Position numbers and translations under genes: made by a program. From Caldilineaceae bacterium (GTDB lineage Bacteria; Chloroflexota; Anaerolineae; Caldilineales; Caldilineaceae), in the NCBI GenBank assembly GCA_026989655.1, contig JALSIX010000088.1, positions 1 through 59,892 of the forward strand: a stretch of 59,892 bases of DNA, written 5' to 3'. The notes under the pieces are model-generated. The model saw only the letters and a program-made list of their open reading frames with translations, made no database searches and was not told the origin of the DNA. This document shows positions 33,101 to 40,641 of this stretch, piece by piece; the first letter of the stretch is position 1, and the number at the start of each line of letters is the position of its first letter.

Positions 33101-34336
33101 GGGAGGCGGGCAGCGGCGCACCTTCACCGGGATGTGGATGGCCACCTTGGCGTTGGGAGAGAGGCTGCCCTTCCACAACACGGTGCCGCTGGGGCCGGCC
33201 GCGGCGTTGTACTGGAGCAGCCCGGTTTGGACCGTGGGCTGGAGCTCCTGGACCCTGGGCGGGCCGACCGGGATCACCTGGGCCGGCAGGGGGTCGACCA
33301 TGTTCAGGGCCACGGGCACGGAGCCGCCCACGTGCTCGATCTGGATGGTGTAGGTGAAGACGTCGCCCAACCCCACCGTCTGGCCGTCCGCGGAGCTGGT
33401 CTTCACGGCCCGGATCTGTCCCGGCTCGCCCTGGTCCAGGGGCGGGACGTAGAGGTAGTCCTCGGTCTCGCCCAGCTGCCACATGGCCGGGGCCTGGGGG
33501 CCTCGGCCGTCGTGCTGGAAGGGGGCCAGGGGGATGATGGGCTCCTCGCTCAGGGTGAAGCGCACCCACGCGGTTGCCCGGGGCTTCTCGTTGAGGACCT
33601 TGAGGGTGGGCACCACGAGCTCCTGGACCGAGGGGTTGCCCGGCACCAGGACGACGAAGTTCTGGACGATCCATTCGTGGGCGAAGGCATCGGGGCGGTT
33701 GTCCCCCGCGGGCGTGGTGCAGGCCTTCCGCTCGCCCCACTGGCCGTTCCGGTTGCCGTCGAACCAGACGTTCAGGAACATGCGGCGGCCGTCGGGCGCG
33801 GACGGCAGGGCCAGGTTGGAGATCCGGACCCGGAGCCGGGTCTCCTGGCAGTCCACGAAGCGGGTCTCCTTCATCCGGAGCCAGCCATCGTCGTGTTCGT
33901 CTCGGTCCATGGCCCCGGCATCCGTGCCGTTGTCCGTGATGTTGGTGACGCCGTCCTCATCCGGCATCTGGTCCGCGTCCTTCTCGCCCGAGACCCGGTA
34001 GCCCAGGTGGATGGGGAGAGGGTTTCGGTGGAGTGGGCCGCTGATGTCGGCTCCGCCCACGTCCCACACGGTGGGGAAGCGGGCGGGGACGCCGGGGTAG
34101 GCCTCCTGGGCCAGGCCGTGGTGGTTGGTGCTGTCCGGTGCGTCCCCCAGGTCGGCCCGACGGTCTGCAGGAGGGGTGGGGATCGGCTCCTGGGCGAAGG
34201 CCGAGGTCCTGGGGGCCGCGGCCAGGGCGGCGGCCGTCAGCAGGGCCAGCAGGAGCAGGATGGCGGTGGGGAGAGGGCGGTGTTTTGGGGCGGAGCGGGC
34301 CGCCGGGATCGGCGATGTTATGGGCTGTCTGTCCAT
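30140..34336 (-). CDS. Large secreted modular protein (two GEVED modules, DUF11-like repeats, cupredoxin-like C-terminus)
   Basis: 1,398 residues. An N-terminal signal peptide (hydrophobic about 24-45) ends near AFA-QE at residue 48. Two GEVED-type modules start at about residues 62 and 594, both opening DLGDAPDSTNH and carrying Asp-rich calcium-type loops (DEDGV, DERDDG). DUF11/conserved-repeat segments (YTIQIEHVGG, WLVKYRNQGSATATQVVITD) and an Ig-like domain lie between and after them. A carnitine/SdrD-like prealbumin fold follows (GDDGYFSFFTPPGTYQLQVD). About residues 1289-1380 resemble a cupredoxin without certain copper ligands. The last residues, KIFLPAVSR, resemble C-terminal motifs of Chloroflexi surface proteins. 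The start has AAGGAGGT in front. Likely a cell-surface or extracellular structural/adhesive protein. Confidence 0.85.
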   Translation of the reverse strand: MDRQPITSPIPAARSAPKHRPLPTAILLLLALLTAAALAAAPRTSAFAQEPIPTPPADRRADLGDAPDSTNHHGLAQEAYPGVPARFPTVWDVGGADISGPLHRNPLPIHLGYRVSGEKDADQMPDEDGVTNITDNGTDAGAMDRDEHDDGWLRMKETRFVDCQETRLRVRISNLALPSAPDGRRMFLNVWFDGNRNGQWGERKACTTPAGDNRPDAFAHEWIVQNFVVLVPGNPSVQELVVPTLKVLNEKPRATAWVRFTLSEEPIIPLAPFQHDGRGPQAPAMWQLGETEDYLYVPPLDQGEPGQIRAVKTSSADGQTVGLGDVFTYTIQIEHVGGSVPVALNMVDPLPAQVIPVGPPRVQELQPTVQTGLLQYNAAAGPSGTVLWKGSLSPNAKVAIHIPVKVRRCPPPQNPEIVNKAVVLKADATQLAQVEHRLRAREKCPGTPPEAVLEKRVIRGQEVLAPQQPGGAQPSVVEVLQGREFGYELVLRTQGLSSPQTFVITDTLPAGLGATGVQVDAGEAVLEDDGRGVRWKVRLGPDRPTARLRLRVKPTEQVPCGSPLANVAHWAAVVGDQVVARGKSNPAVIVLVCADLGDAPDSTNHPGVDMLAYPGVKATFPTVFDPATGPDQGPKHLIPWPIRLGKGVTEELDADVGPDADPTNNILPRANRADLDERDDGLVRNRLAFRNCRVATIPVAVTIDPRFLAMLPDNQEAVAYVNVWLDSNRDGAWDDTYQCPAPESSQPVTGWEHIVVDYKIDVQALGPGVHILPIPTNWPVSWPQTDEKAPAWLRITLSERPANKVLDCGAGTCYIGDGRGYSDPFRFGETEDYLYRQERPDEPPTEGMDPTVEKQGQLRLVPNPRRGSGEWRASWLVKYRNQGSATATQVVITDTLSGPQSLLRERSIPNLPHGEIDSSHVYTVGTLAPGAGGILVLETSLSLDLAPGTVITNQVTIAAAHDDDPTNNTAVVTLTVPLLPPVITYPTPSTVCTGTFTVTGRTQPGTTVELTIQDAGGTTVVTATVTPDSNGRWSYPVSGLADGEYDITAVARLGAQTSTATTVRVIVDSTLFWDPSSLRFQDEDGRVILPRDPNGRMDGTGWRVFLRRNTTYTVTVRICCSDPNAQVTLDLGDETLELTDPDGDRVYSATFTTPKTGPIQGNMRICVVCNLIKVCSDGQITIDPEGTVFDILTGQAVDAAQVACLVQEVSDAGGLPGYTLWPAGDFDQVNPQTTGDDGYFSFFTPPGTYQLQVDKEGYQPYRSPDLVVVDAPVQHDVPLTPKVVEETDVQILITDQGFEPPVVTVAPGTVIEFINVSSPLRGARSITPTAEYTGPSRLKSTDAFDSGLLASGESYKRKLTTEGTYTYVDPSRPTVSGSIIVEQTATAEQKIFLPAVSR

Positions 34337-34441
34337 TTTGATCGCTACCTCCTTGGGGATGGGCACTCCCACGGGAGCCACAGCCGGGTCGTCCATGGCC
34401 TTGGCCCAGGGCTGGGTTCCAGGTGTGGGAGAATGCACGGA

Positions 34442-34493
34442 GCCGACTATGGGCGGCTTTGCTTTTTTCCCCTTGGACCGCACAATAGTCGGC
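34442..34493 (-). other. Inverted-repeat element, possible leader RNA structure of the secreted-protein gene
   Basis: GCCGACTAT (34442-34450) pairs perfectly with ATAGTCGGC (34485-34493) around 34 nt. On the minus strand the loop includes GCGG..CCGC (4 bp inner stem) and the purine-rich stretch GGGGAAAAAAGCAAAG. It lies about 105 nt before the ATG at 34336. It may be a structured leader or an operator. It does not fit a riboswitch class I can name. Confidence 0.4.
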
Positions 34494-34843
34494 ATACAGC
34501 GGGCCCGCTGCTGTCCCCATTCTCCCAGGCTCCTGGTGGGGGCTCTGTGCGGTGCTGCAAAGGGGGTGTGTGTTCTAGGGCACAGACTCCTCTGGGGGGA
34601 CGAGGCCATGGTCCTGGGGCCCTGCCCGGGGGCAGGGCCCGGCAAGGCCAGGCCGCCGGATCTACGCCAGTTGACGGGTGCATCTCCGTGGGACATGGGA
34701 CGATACTGCAGGATAGAGAAAGGGCGAATGGTCCAAGGTGGCCGGAGGCCTCACGTCTTGGATGTCCTGGGCCTCTGGGCTTAGGGCCTGCGGTTCGATC
34801 CATCCGCGATTCGTCCTGGATCATTTGGCGGGGGAGGTTTTGG

Positions 34844-34872
34844 TTGAGGCAGGGCAGCGTTCGTAGTATACT
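34844..34872 (+). promoter_or_regulatory. Promoter of the NarL-type regulator gene
   Basis: TTGAGG (34844-34849), 17-bp spacer, TATACT (34867-34872). Start predicted near 34879, leaving a leader of about 130 nt. Confidence 0.6.
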
Positions 34873-35007
34873 GGGAGCAGAAGATGTAAAATCCCGTATA
34901 CGTTTCCGTGTAATATTTAATGGATAATGGCTTCAGTGTGAAAAACGTTGGGCGGGCGGAAGCATCTGTGGACCGAGGAAAGCCGAGCAACCAGAGGTGA
35001 TGTAACC

Positions 35008-35748
35008 ATGCCATACGACGACGGACGCTATCGCACATCCCAGGATCCGTATGAGTTCATCCGGGTGATGATCGTGGAGGATCACCCTCTGTTCGGCCAG
35101 GGGCTGCGCCGTGTCCTGGAGGGGGAGGAGGACCTGCGGGTCATCGCCGAGGTGGACGACGGCGCCATGGCCGTGGAGCGGGCCCTGGAGATGCAGCCGG
35201 ATGTGATCCTGATGGACATCAACCTGCCCAGCAAGAACGGGCTCCAGGCCACCCGGGAGATCAAGAACCACCCGGCCGGTGCCAGCGTCGGGATCATCAT
35301 CCTCACCGCGTACCACGACGACGAGCAGCTCTTCCACGCCCTGCGGGCCGGGGCTGCGGCCTACTACCCCAAGGAGGTTCGCCCCAGCGTCCTCCTGCCG
35401 GCCATCCGGGCCGTGGCCCAGGGCAACTACGTCATCGGCGACGAGGTGATGAACCGCCCCCAGGTGGCCCGTTGGATGATCCGCCAGTTCGAGGACCTGG
35501 CGACCTTCGGCGAATCCCCGGACGAGATGTTCATGCCCCTCAGTCCTCGGGAGATGGAGATCCTCCAGCTCATCACCCGGGGCCTGAGCAACAAGGAGAT
35601 CGCCCACACCCTGGGCATCAGCCGACAGACGGTCAAGAACCACATGAGCAGCATCCTGCGCAAACTGGCGGTCAACGATCGGACCCAGGCAGCCGTCCTG
35701 GCCCTGCGTCGAGGGTGGGTGCGGCTGGAGGACACGGTGATCCGGTAG
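35008..35748 (+). CDS. NarL/FixJ-family response regulator (orphan)
   Basis: 246 residues. The receiver domain (about 18-140) has the acidic pair Glu24/Asp25 and the phospho-acceptor Asp70 in VILMDINLP. A LuxR helix-turn-helix is at about 175-235 (LSPREMEILQLITRG, NKEIAHTLGISRQTVKNH). The ATG at MPYDDG is preferred because AGAGGTGA precedes it; the open frame extends 20 codons upstream. No kinase gene is adjacent, so its partner lies elsewhere. A strong terminator follows. Confidence 0.92.
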   Translation: MPYDDGRYRTSQDPYEFIRVMIVEDHPLFGQGLRRVLEGEEDLRVIAEVDDGAMAVERALEMQPDVILMDINLPSKNGLQATREIKNHPAGASVGIIILTAYHDDEQLFHALRAGAAAYYPKEVRPSVLLPAIRAVAQGNYVIGDEVMNRPQVARWMIRQFEDLATFGESPDEMFMPLSPREMEILQLITRGLSNKEIAHTLGISRQTVKNHMSSILRKLAVNDRTQAAVLALRRGWVRLEDTVIR

Positions 35749-35778
35749 CGCACCCCAGTTCAAGGCAGAGGGGGCTCC

Positions 35779-35824
35779 AGAACGGGAAGCGCAGGCTGTG
35801 GAAATTGCGCTTCCCGTTCTTTTC
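35779..35824 (+). terminator. Intrinsic terminator after the NarL-type regulator
   Basis: A perfect 15-bp stem, 35779-35793 with 35806-35820, 12-nt loop, running into TTTT. Confidence 0.92.
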
Positions 35825-35904
35825 TGCCACAATGGAAGGCGGTCATCCACGATGGCTGCCGGCCTGTACCTGTGCGTTCTCGCCATCCGGTCCATGGAAG
35901 CCCC

Positions 35905-36096
35905 ATGTCCCAGACCCCGTCCGGCCAGCGCGGCCAGAGCTTCATCGAGTACGCGCTGATGATCATCCTCATCGCGATCGTGTTCCTCTCCATCCTCCTG
36001 ATCCTGGGAGACGACCTGCGCACCTTCATCAACGACCTGCTGTTGCAGTGGTTTCCCCCGGAAGGGGCAGCCCGGTGGCCCATCCTGTGGATCTAG
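35905..36096 (+). CDS. Flp/Tad-type pilin
   Basis: 63 residues. After a short leader MSQTPSGQRG comes QSFIEYALMIILIAIVFLSI, the class of prepilin cleaved by TadV-like peptidase between Gly and Gln, with Glu at mature position +5 and Tyr next to it. The hydrophobic helix would form the pilus core. No tad assembly genes are in the window, so this is an isolated pilin locus. The gene is short and overlaps the comF start by 22 bp. Confidence 0.82.
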   Translation: MSQTPSGQRGQSFIEYALMIILIAIVFLSILLILGDDLRTFINDLLLQWFPPEGAARWPILWI

Positions 36097-36869
36097 CGCG
36101 CGTTCCATCCCGAGGGAGGTGGGCCCGGCGTCTGGCCCGGGGCCTCCACCGAGCCCTGGATCTCCTCTTCCCGCCCTCCTGTGTGGCCTGTGGACGGCTG
36201 GGGTATTCCCTCTGTCCTGCCTGTGCCCAGGCCGTGGAGCCGGTGCCCTCCCCGTTCTGTCCTCGCTGCGGCCATCCCGGCCGGGAGACCCCGCGGCCCT
36301 GTCCTCGTTGCGGAGACGGCCAGGGCTTTCCCCTGGTGTGGGTGCGCGCGGCGGCCCTCCACACCGACCCACTGCGGGAGGCCATCCACAGGCTGAAGTA
36401 CGGGGGCCAGAGGGAACTGGCGGCCCCACTGGCACGTTACCTGGTGGCCGTGTACCGGCAGCCGCCGTGGACGTCCATGACGTCCACCCTGGACGCGGTG
36501 GTCCCGGTGCCCTTGCACCCGAGCCGGCAGGCGGAGCGGGGGTACAACCAGGCAGCCCTGCTGGCCCACGCCTTTGGGGAGTCGGTAGGGCTGCCCGTGG
36601 TGGAGCCCTGGCTGGAACGGATCCAGGCCACCCGAAGCCAGGTGGGGCTTTCGGCCCGGGAACGCCATCGGAATGTGGCCCGGGCCTTTCGGGCCGCCTC
36701 CGCGGCCTGTGGGCACACGGTCCTGCTGGTGGACGATGTGTTCACCACCGGGGCGACGTTGATGGCCTCGGCCAGGGCCCTGCTGGCGGTGGGCGCTCGG
36801 GCGGTGTACGGCCTCGCCCTGGCCACGCCCACCCTGGCACCGGTAGACGGCCTGGCCGTCCACCGGTGA
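36075..36869 (+). CDS. comF: ComF-family phosphoribosyltransferase-like protein
   Basis: 264 residues. An N-terminal four-cysteine double zinc ribbon (CVACG..CPAC..CPRCGHPG..CPRCG) is followed by a PRTase fold with the PRPP loop VLLVDDVFTTGAT. ComF proteins act in natural DNA uptake or processing of single-stranded DNA. The exact reaction is unresolved. There is no ATG before the zinc ribbon; GTG 36075 is chosen because GGAAGGGG stands 7 nt upstream, and GTG 36087 is an alternative. The start overlaps the Flp pilin gene, so the two are probably co-transcribed. Confidence 0.88.
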   Translation: MAHPVDLARVPSRGRWARRLARGLHRALDLLFPPSCVACGRLGYSLCPACAQAVEPVPSPFCPRCGHPGRETPRPCPRCGDGQGFPLVWVRAAALHTDPLREAIHRLKYGGQRELAAPLARYLVAVYRQPPWTSMTSTLDAVVPVPLHPSRQAERGYNQAALLAHAFGESVGLPVVEPWLERIQATRSQVGLSARERHRNVARAFRAASAACGHTVLLVDDVFTTGATLMASARALLAVGARAVYGLALATPTLAPVDGLAVHR

Positions 36870-36965
36870 AGGACAGGGACGCCGAGGTCTGGGCAGGTGG
36901 GGGCGACGACGGCTTTGGGGCGACGGCTGGGGCAGGTGGTGGGAGATCGCTCAGCAGGGCCGAGA

Positions 36966-36994
36966 TTGACAATCCCTGGATTCCACCCTACAAT
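36966..36994 (+). promoter_or_regulatory. Promoter of hpf
   Basis: Perfect TTGACA (36966-36971), 17-bp spacer, TACAAT (36989-36994). Start near 37001, giving a leader of about 200 nt before hpf. The 333-bp gap 36870-37202 holds no other recognisable feature. Confidence 0.85.
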
Positions 36995-37202
36995 GGGAAC
37001 ACAGCCAGCTCCTCGGCCCCTGTGTCACCGAGAGATGGCCACCCGGAACGACCCATGGTCTGCCCCATTGTCCTGGACTTCCTCCACTCCCAGCTCCTTT
37101 GAACAGTCCAACGGGACGTCCGAATGCCCGGGCGGGGGGTTCAGCCCTGTCCTGGGCTTACCCTACGCAGATCTCAACGTGTGGCAGAAAGGAGAGCGAA
37201 AG

Positions 37203-37772
37203 ATGGAGTTGACCATCCACGCCCGGAACCTGGAGATGACGGACTGGATCCGCCAGTATGTGGAGAAGAAGGTGAAGCGGCTGGAGCGCTACCTGCCCCA
37301 GGCACGAGAGCTCCGGATCGACCTGGTCCACAACGAGACCCGGGCGGCCGCGGATCGTTACACGGCCCAGTTGACCATGTGGGCCAACGGCCAGATCCTC
37401 CGCGCGGAGGAGTCCACCGGCGATATCTTCGCGTCCATCGACGCCGCGGTGGACATCATGTACCGCCAGATCGAGCGCTACAAGGGGCGACGGTACCAGA
37501 ACCGGCGACGGAACGCCGCGGCCAACGCAGTCTACATGGAGACCGCACCGCCGCTCCTGGAGGAGGACGAGGGGGAAGAGGAGGCCCCCCGGATCGTTCG
37601 GGTGAAGGAGTTCGTGGCCGAGCCCATGGACCCTGAGGAGGCCATCGAGCAGATGGAGTTATTGGGGCACGACTTCTACGTCTTCTTCAACCCCGACACC
37701 AAGTCCCTCAACGTGGTCTACCGCCGCCGGGATGGGAACTACGGCCTGTTGCAGCCCCAGATCGTGATCTGA
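37203..37772 (+). CDS. hpf: Ribosome hibernation-promoting factor, long form
   Basis: 189 residues. The N-terminal S30AE domain (about 1-100; [40 protein letters not shown]) binds the 30S decoding centre. The C-terminal domain (about 130-189; [35 protein letters not shown]) dimerises ribosomes to 100S particles, as in long HPF. The ATG follows AAAGGAGAG. It has its own strong promoter and a hairpin after it. Confidence 0.96.
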   Translation: MELTIHARNLEMTDWIRQYVEKKVKRLERYLPQARELRIDLVHNETRAAADRYTAQLTMWANGQILRAEESTGDIFASIDAAVDIMYRQIERYKGRRYQNRRRNAAANAVYMETAPPLLEEDEGEEEAPRIVRVKEFVAEPMDPEEAIEQMELLGHDFYVFFNPDTKSLNVVYRRRDGNYGLLQPQIVI

Positions 37773-37805
37773 GGCGCCGAGCCAGCCCTTGGCCCCCTCC
37801 TCTTT

Positions 37806-37837
37806 CCGGAGGCGGATGGAACCCCATCCGCCTCCGG
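37806..37837. terminator. Hairpin between convergent hpf and the isochorismatase gene
   Basis: CCGGAGGCGGATGG (37806-37819) pairs perfectly with CCATCCGCCTCCGG (37824-37837), loop AACC. No U-tract on either strand. Placed to stop both genes. Confidence 0.7.
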
Positions 37838-37860
37838 CGCGTCCAGGGGCACGGGGTGGC

Positions 37861-38484
37861 TCACACGAACTGGATGGCATCCACCGTCCGGGTGATGCTG
37901 CCGGTGTACAGCCAGGAGACCTGGCGCAGGGTCAGGGCCTGATCGAACTCCGTCAGCGCGGAGATGCCCTCCGCGGGGACCACCACGTTGTACCACCGGA
38001 GACCCGCCGCGGCCGCGGTGTGGAGCACGCAGATACTGCTCACGGTGCCCACCAGCACCAGGTGCCGTACCCGCCAGACATGTCCCAGGAAGTGCTCCAG
38101 CCAGGTGCCGTAGAAGCCGTCGTAGCGGTTCTTCTGGACCACCAGATCGCCGGGCTGGGGGGCCAGCTCCTCCACGATCTGCCAGCCCCAGGTTCCGGCC
38201 CGACAATGTTCGGGCCAGATGGCCCACTCGGGATCCCCCTCGAAGTGGGTGTCCTGGGTGTACGCGATCCGGGCCCCGGCCTGTCGGGCTCCCGCGAGCA
38301 GTTTCTGGATCGGGGGGATGGTGCCCGCGGCGTCGGGAACCACCAGGGTCCCTCCCTCCTTCACGAAGTCGTTCTGCATGTCCACCACGATGACAGCCGT
38401 CTCCCCCCCGGGCAGCTCCACCCGCTCCTGGAAGGGAAGTTCGGGCACCTCCACGGTCTTGCCGGGGACAGCAGGCACAGCCAT
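37861..38484 (-). CDS. Isochorismatase-family cysteine hydrolase (nicotinamidase-like)
   Basis: 207 residues. The Asp-Lys-Cys triad of the family is visible: Asp in AVIVVDMQNDFV, Lys in VVQKNRYDGFYGT and Cys in SSICVLHTAAAA. The DPEWAIWPEHC segment resembles nicotinamidases (PxHC), but the metal-site pattern is incomplete in my reading, so substrates may include nicotinamide, biuret-type or other amides. The ATG has GGGAGGT upstream. Monocistronic. Confidence 0.85.
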   Translation of the reverse strand: MAVPAVPGKTVEVPELPFQERVELPGGETAVIVVDMQNDFVKEGGTLVVPDAAGTIPPIQKLLAGARQAGARIAYTQDTHFEGDPEWAIWPEHCRAGTWGWQIVEELAPQPGDLVVQKNRYDGFYGTWLEHFLGHVWRVRHLVLVGTVSSICVLHTAAAAGLRWYNVVVPAEGISALTEFDQALTLRQVSWLYTGSITRTVDAIQFV

Positions 38485-38564
38485 GGCACACCTCCCATCT
38501 GCTGTGGTACGTGCGCTTCGTCTCCTGGGGTGGACACGGTCCACCGGGCCTTTGCCCATCTCCC

Positions 38565-38593
38565 AGTTTATCGGCTGCCGAACCGGCCGTCAA
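38565..38593 (-). promoter_or_regulatory. Promoter of the isochorismatase-family gene
   Basis: On the minus strand TTGACG (38588-38593), 17-bp spacer, TAAACT (38565-38570). Start near 38558, leader about 75 nt. Confidence 0.55.
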
Positions 38594-38746
38594 CACAGGC
38601 CCGCCGGGTGCGTTCGGGATGCCGTCCGGGGAACAGGGCCCCATCCTCTCCCTCCGGGCCCGGCACAGGCGCGGAGATGGCCTCCTCCCCGGGTTTTCCG
38701 GCTGTGGTGGGGCCGGGGCGGGTTCGTGGGCCAAGTGGCTCTGTGC

Positions 38747-38752
38747 TAGAAT
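38747..38752 (+). promoter_or_regulatory. Possible -10 element of the dynamin-like gene
   Basis: TAGAAT about 75 nt before the TTG start. No clear -35 partner. Confidence 0.3.
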
Positions 38753-38828
38753 AGAGGAGGCTCGTGCTGCTCTCGAGATCCACGTCCGGGTCCTCGGACC
38801 CTGGACCGAGACGGAGGGAGAGACCCTT

Positions 38829-40580
38829 TTGCGTCGACTGCTCACCCCTGCCCAGGATCGCTTCCTGCGGGAGGAACGGGAACTCCTCCAGAGCCTCCAG
38901 GTCCTCCTGGCCCGCCTGGGCGCGCCGGAGGAGGACCTGGCACACCTGCAACAGGCCCTGCGTCAACTGGAGGAGACCTTCCTGCTGGTGGTCGTGGGCG
39001 AGTTCAACGCGGGCAAGAGCGCGGTGATCAACGCGCTCCTGGGCCACCGGTACCTGCCCGAAGGGGTGATCCCCACCACCCACCAGCTCCAGCTCATCCG
39101 CTACGGCGACTCCGAGGGCACGGCCGTGGAGAACGGCCTGGCCGTGGTCCAGGTGCCCGTGGACTGGCTCCAGGAGGTCCACCTGGTGGACACCCCGGGC
39201 ACCAACGCGGTGATCCGGGAACACGAGCGCATCACCGAGGAGTTCATCCCCCGCAGCGACCTGGTCCTCTTCGTCACCAGCGCGGACCGGCCCTTCAGCG
39301 AGAGCGAACGGGCCTTTCTGGAGAAGGTCCGTCGCTGGGGCAAGAAGGTGGTCTTTGTGGTCAACAAGGTAGACCTGCTCCCAGGGCCGGAGGAGCGGGC
39401 CCAGGTCCTGGACTACGTGGCCGCGAACGCCCGTCAGCTCCTGGGGCTGGAGGCGCCGCTCTTCCCGGTGAGTGCCCGGGATGCCCTGGCCGCGAAACAG
39501 GCCGCCCAACGCAACGGCCGTCCCCTGGAGGCCCAGGAGGTGTGGGAGCACAGCGGCTTCCCGGCCCTGGAGGCCTTCATCCAGGGCCGGCTGGACCAGG
39601 CGGAGCGCCTGCGCCTGAAGCTGGAGAGCCCCCTGGGCGTCGCGGCGGTCCTGCTGGGGAAGTACCGGGCCGTGCTGGCCGAGCGCAAGGCGCTGCTCCA
39701 GGAGGACTTCGAGACCCTGGACGCCATTGAGCAGCAGCTCCAGGCCTATCAGGAGGACATGGAGCGGGACTTCCGATATCAGCGCAGCCGGGTGGAGACG
39801 GTTCTCTACGAGATGGCCGAGCGAGGGGATCGCTTCTTCGACGAGACCCTCCGGATCACCCGGGTCCTGGAGCTGGTGAACGGCGAGCGGCTGCGGGGCG
39901 AGTTCGAACGCCAGGTGGTGGGCGATACCAGCCGGGAGATCGAACAGCACGTCCACGAGCTCATCGACTGGCTGGTGGAGCGGGACTACCGCCAGTGGCA
40001 GGCCGTGATGGAGTACCTGAACCGCCGGGCCGCCCGGCACGCCGACCGCCTCATCGGCCAGGTCCAGACGGAGTTCGAGCTGAACCGGCGCAGCCTGCTC
40101 CAGAGCATCGGCCGCAGCGCTCGGGAGGTGGTGGACTCCTACGACCGGGAGCAGGAGGCCCTGAAGCTGGCCCAGGACGTCCAACGGGCCATCGTCCAGA
40201 CCGCGGCCGTGGAGGTGGGGGCTCTGGGCCTGGGCGCCCTGTTGGTGGCCGTCCTCCAGACCACGTTGCTGGACATCACCGGCCTGTTGGGGGCCGGCGC
40301 GGTGGCCGCCCTGGGGCTCTACGTCCTTCCCTACCGACGGCAGAAGATCAAGGCCGCGCTTCGGCTGCGCATCCAGGAGCTGCGCAGCCGGCTGGACGAG
40401 GCCCTGACCCGACAGTTCCAGATGGAGCTGACACGGAGCGTCTCCCGGATCCGGGAGGCCATCGGGCCCTACACCCGCTTCGTGCGGACGGAACGGGAGA
40501 AACTGGTGGAGCTGGAACGGCAGATCGCCCAGATGGAGGATCGTCTGGCCCACCTGCGCCAGGCCGTGTCCACCCTGTAG
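38829..40580 (+). CDS. Dynamin-family large GTPase
   Basis: 583 residues. The G domain carries P-loop GEFNAGKS (57-64), switch TT in PTTHQLQLIRYG, DTPGT and NKVD. A long helical middle (about 260-480) resembles the stalk of bacterial dynamin-like proteins. Two hydrophobic segments near residues 465-510 (GALGLGALLVAVLQTTLL, GAGAVAALGLYVLP) could form a membrane-inserting paddle. A C-terminal coiled coil ends the protein. The start is a TTG: no in-frame ATG exists before the conserved region nearby, and GGAGGGAG stands 8 nt ahead. Likely role in membrane remodelling or repair. Confidence 0.88.
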   Translation: MRRLLTPAQDRFLREERELLQSLQVLLARLGAPEEDLAHLQQALRQLEETFLLVVVGEFNAGKSAVINALLGHRYLPEGVIPTTHQLQLIRYGDSEGTAVENGLAVVQVPVDWLQEVHLVDTPGTNAVIREHERITEEFIPRSDLVLFVTSADRPFSESERAFLEKVRRWGKKVVFVVNKVDLLPGPEERAQVLDYVAANARQLLGLEAPLFPVSARDALAAKQAAQRNGRPLEAQEVWEHSGFPALEAFIQGRLDQAERLRLKLESPLGVAAVLLGKYRAVLAERKALLQEDFETLDAIEQQLQAYQEDMERDFRYQRSRVETVLYEMAERGDRFFDETLRITRVLELVNGERLRGEFERQVVGDTSREIEQHVHELIDWLVERDYRQWQAVMEYLNRRAARHADRLIGQVQTEFELNRRSLLQSIGRSAREVVDSYDREQEALKLAQDVQRAIVQTAAVEVGALGLGALLVAVLQTTLLDITGLLGAGAVAALGLYVLPYRRQKIKAALRLRIQELRSRLDEALTRQFQMELTRSVSRIREAIGPYTRFVRTEREKLVELERQIAQMEDRLAHLRQAVSTL

Positions 40581-40641
40581 CCGGGGCCTTGACCCCCTCA
40601 GGGGACTGCCCCTTTCGTGTCGAGAAGCCCGACCCGTCGCC

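Larger units (their letters stand above)
34337..35007. other. 671-bp intergenic region between divergent genes
   Basis: No credible gene is seen. It contains the ribosome site of the large secreted protein, an inverted repeat at 34442-34493, a perfect 10-bp hairpin (34617-34626 with 34631-34640, loop CGGG) and the promoter at 34844-34872. The stretch near 34860-34930 is AT-rich compared with the rest of the window. The promoter for the leftward gene was not found with confidence. Confidence 0.6.

Noticed and set aside
30470-34336. CRISPR array or tandem DNA repeat in the secreted-protein gene
   Set aside because: The repetition is at protein-module level, with diverged DNA and no regular spacers. 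No CRISPR-like array occurs elsewhere in the window.
34442-34493. c-di-GMP-I riboswitch
   Set aside because: GCAAAGCC is present but the paired GGCAAAC-type and tetraloop-receptor parts and the downstream conserved segment are missing.
34617-34640. Transcription terminator in the intergenic region before the NarL-type gene
   Set aside because: A perfect 10-bp hairpin, but it has no U-tract and lies between divergent genes where no transcript should end. Kept only as a note in the region entry.
31766-34927. A 1,053-codon open frame on the plus strand opposite the secreted-protein gene
   Set aside because: It is antisense to a gene with clear domains, its product is low-complexity and matches no family. 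Such long antisense frames are expected in GC-rich DNA. The same reasoning removed similar frames opposite hypF, hucL and glgB.
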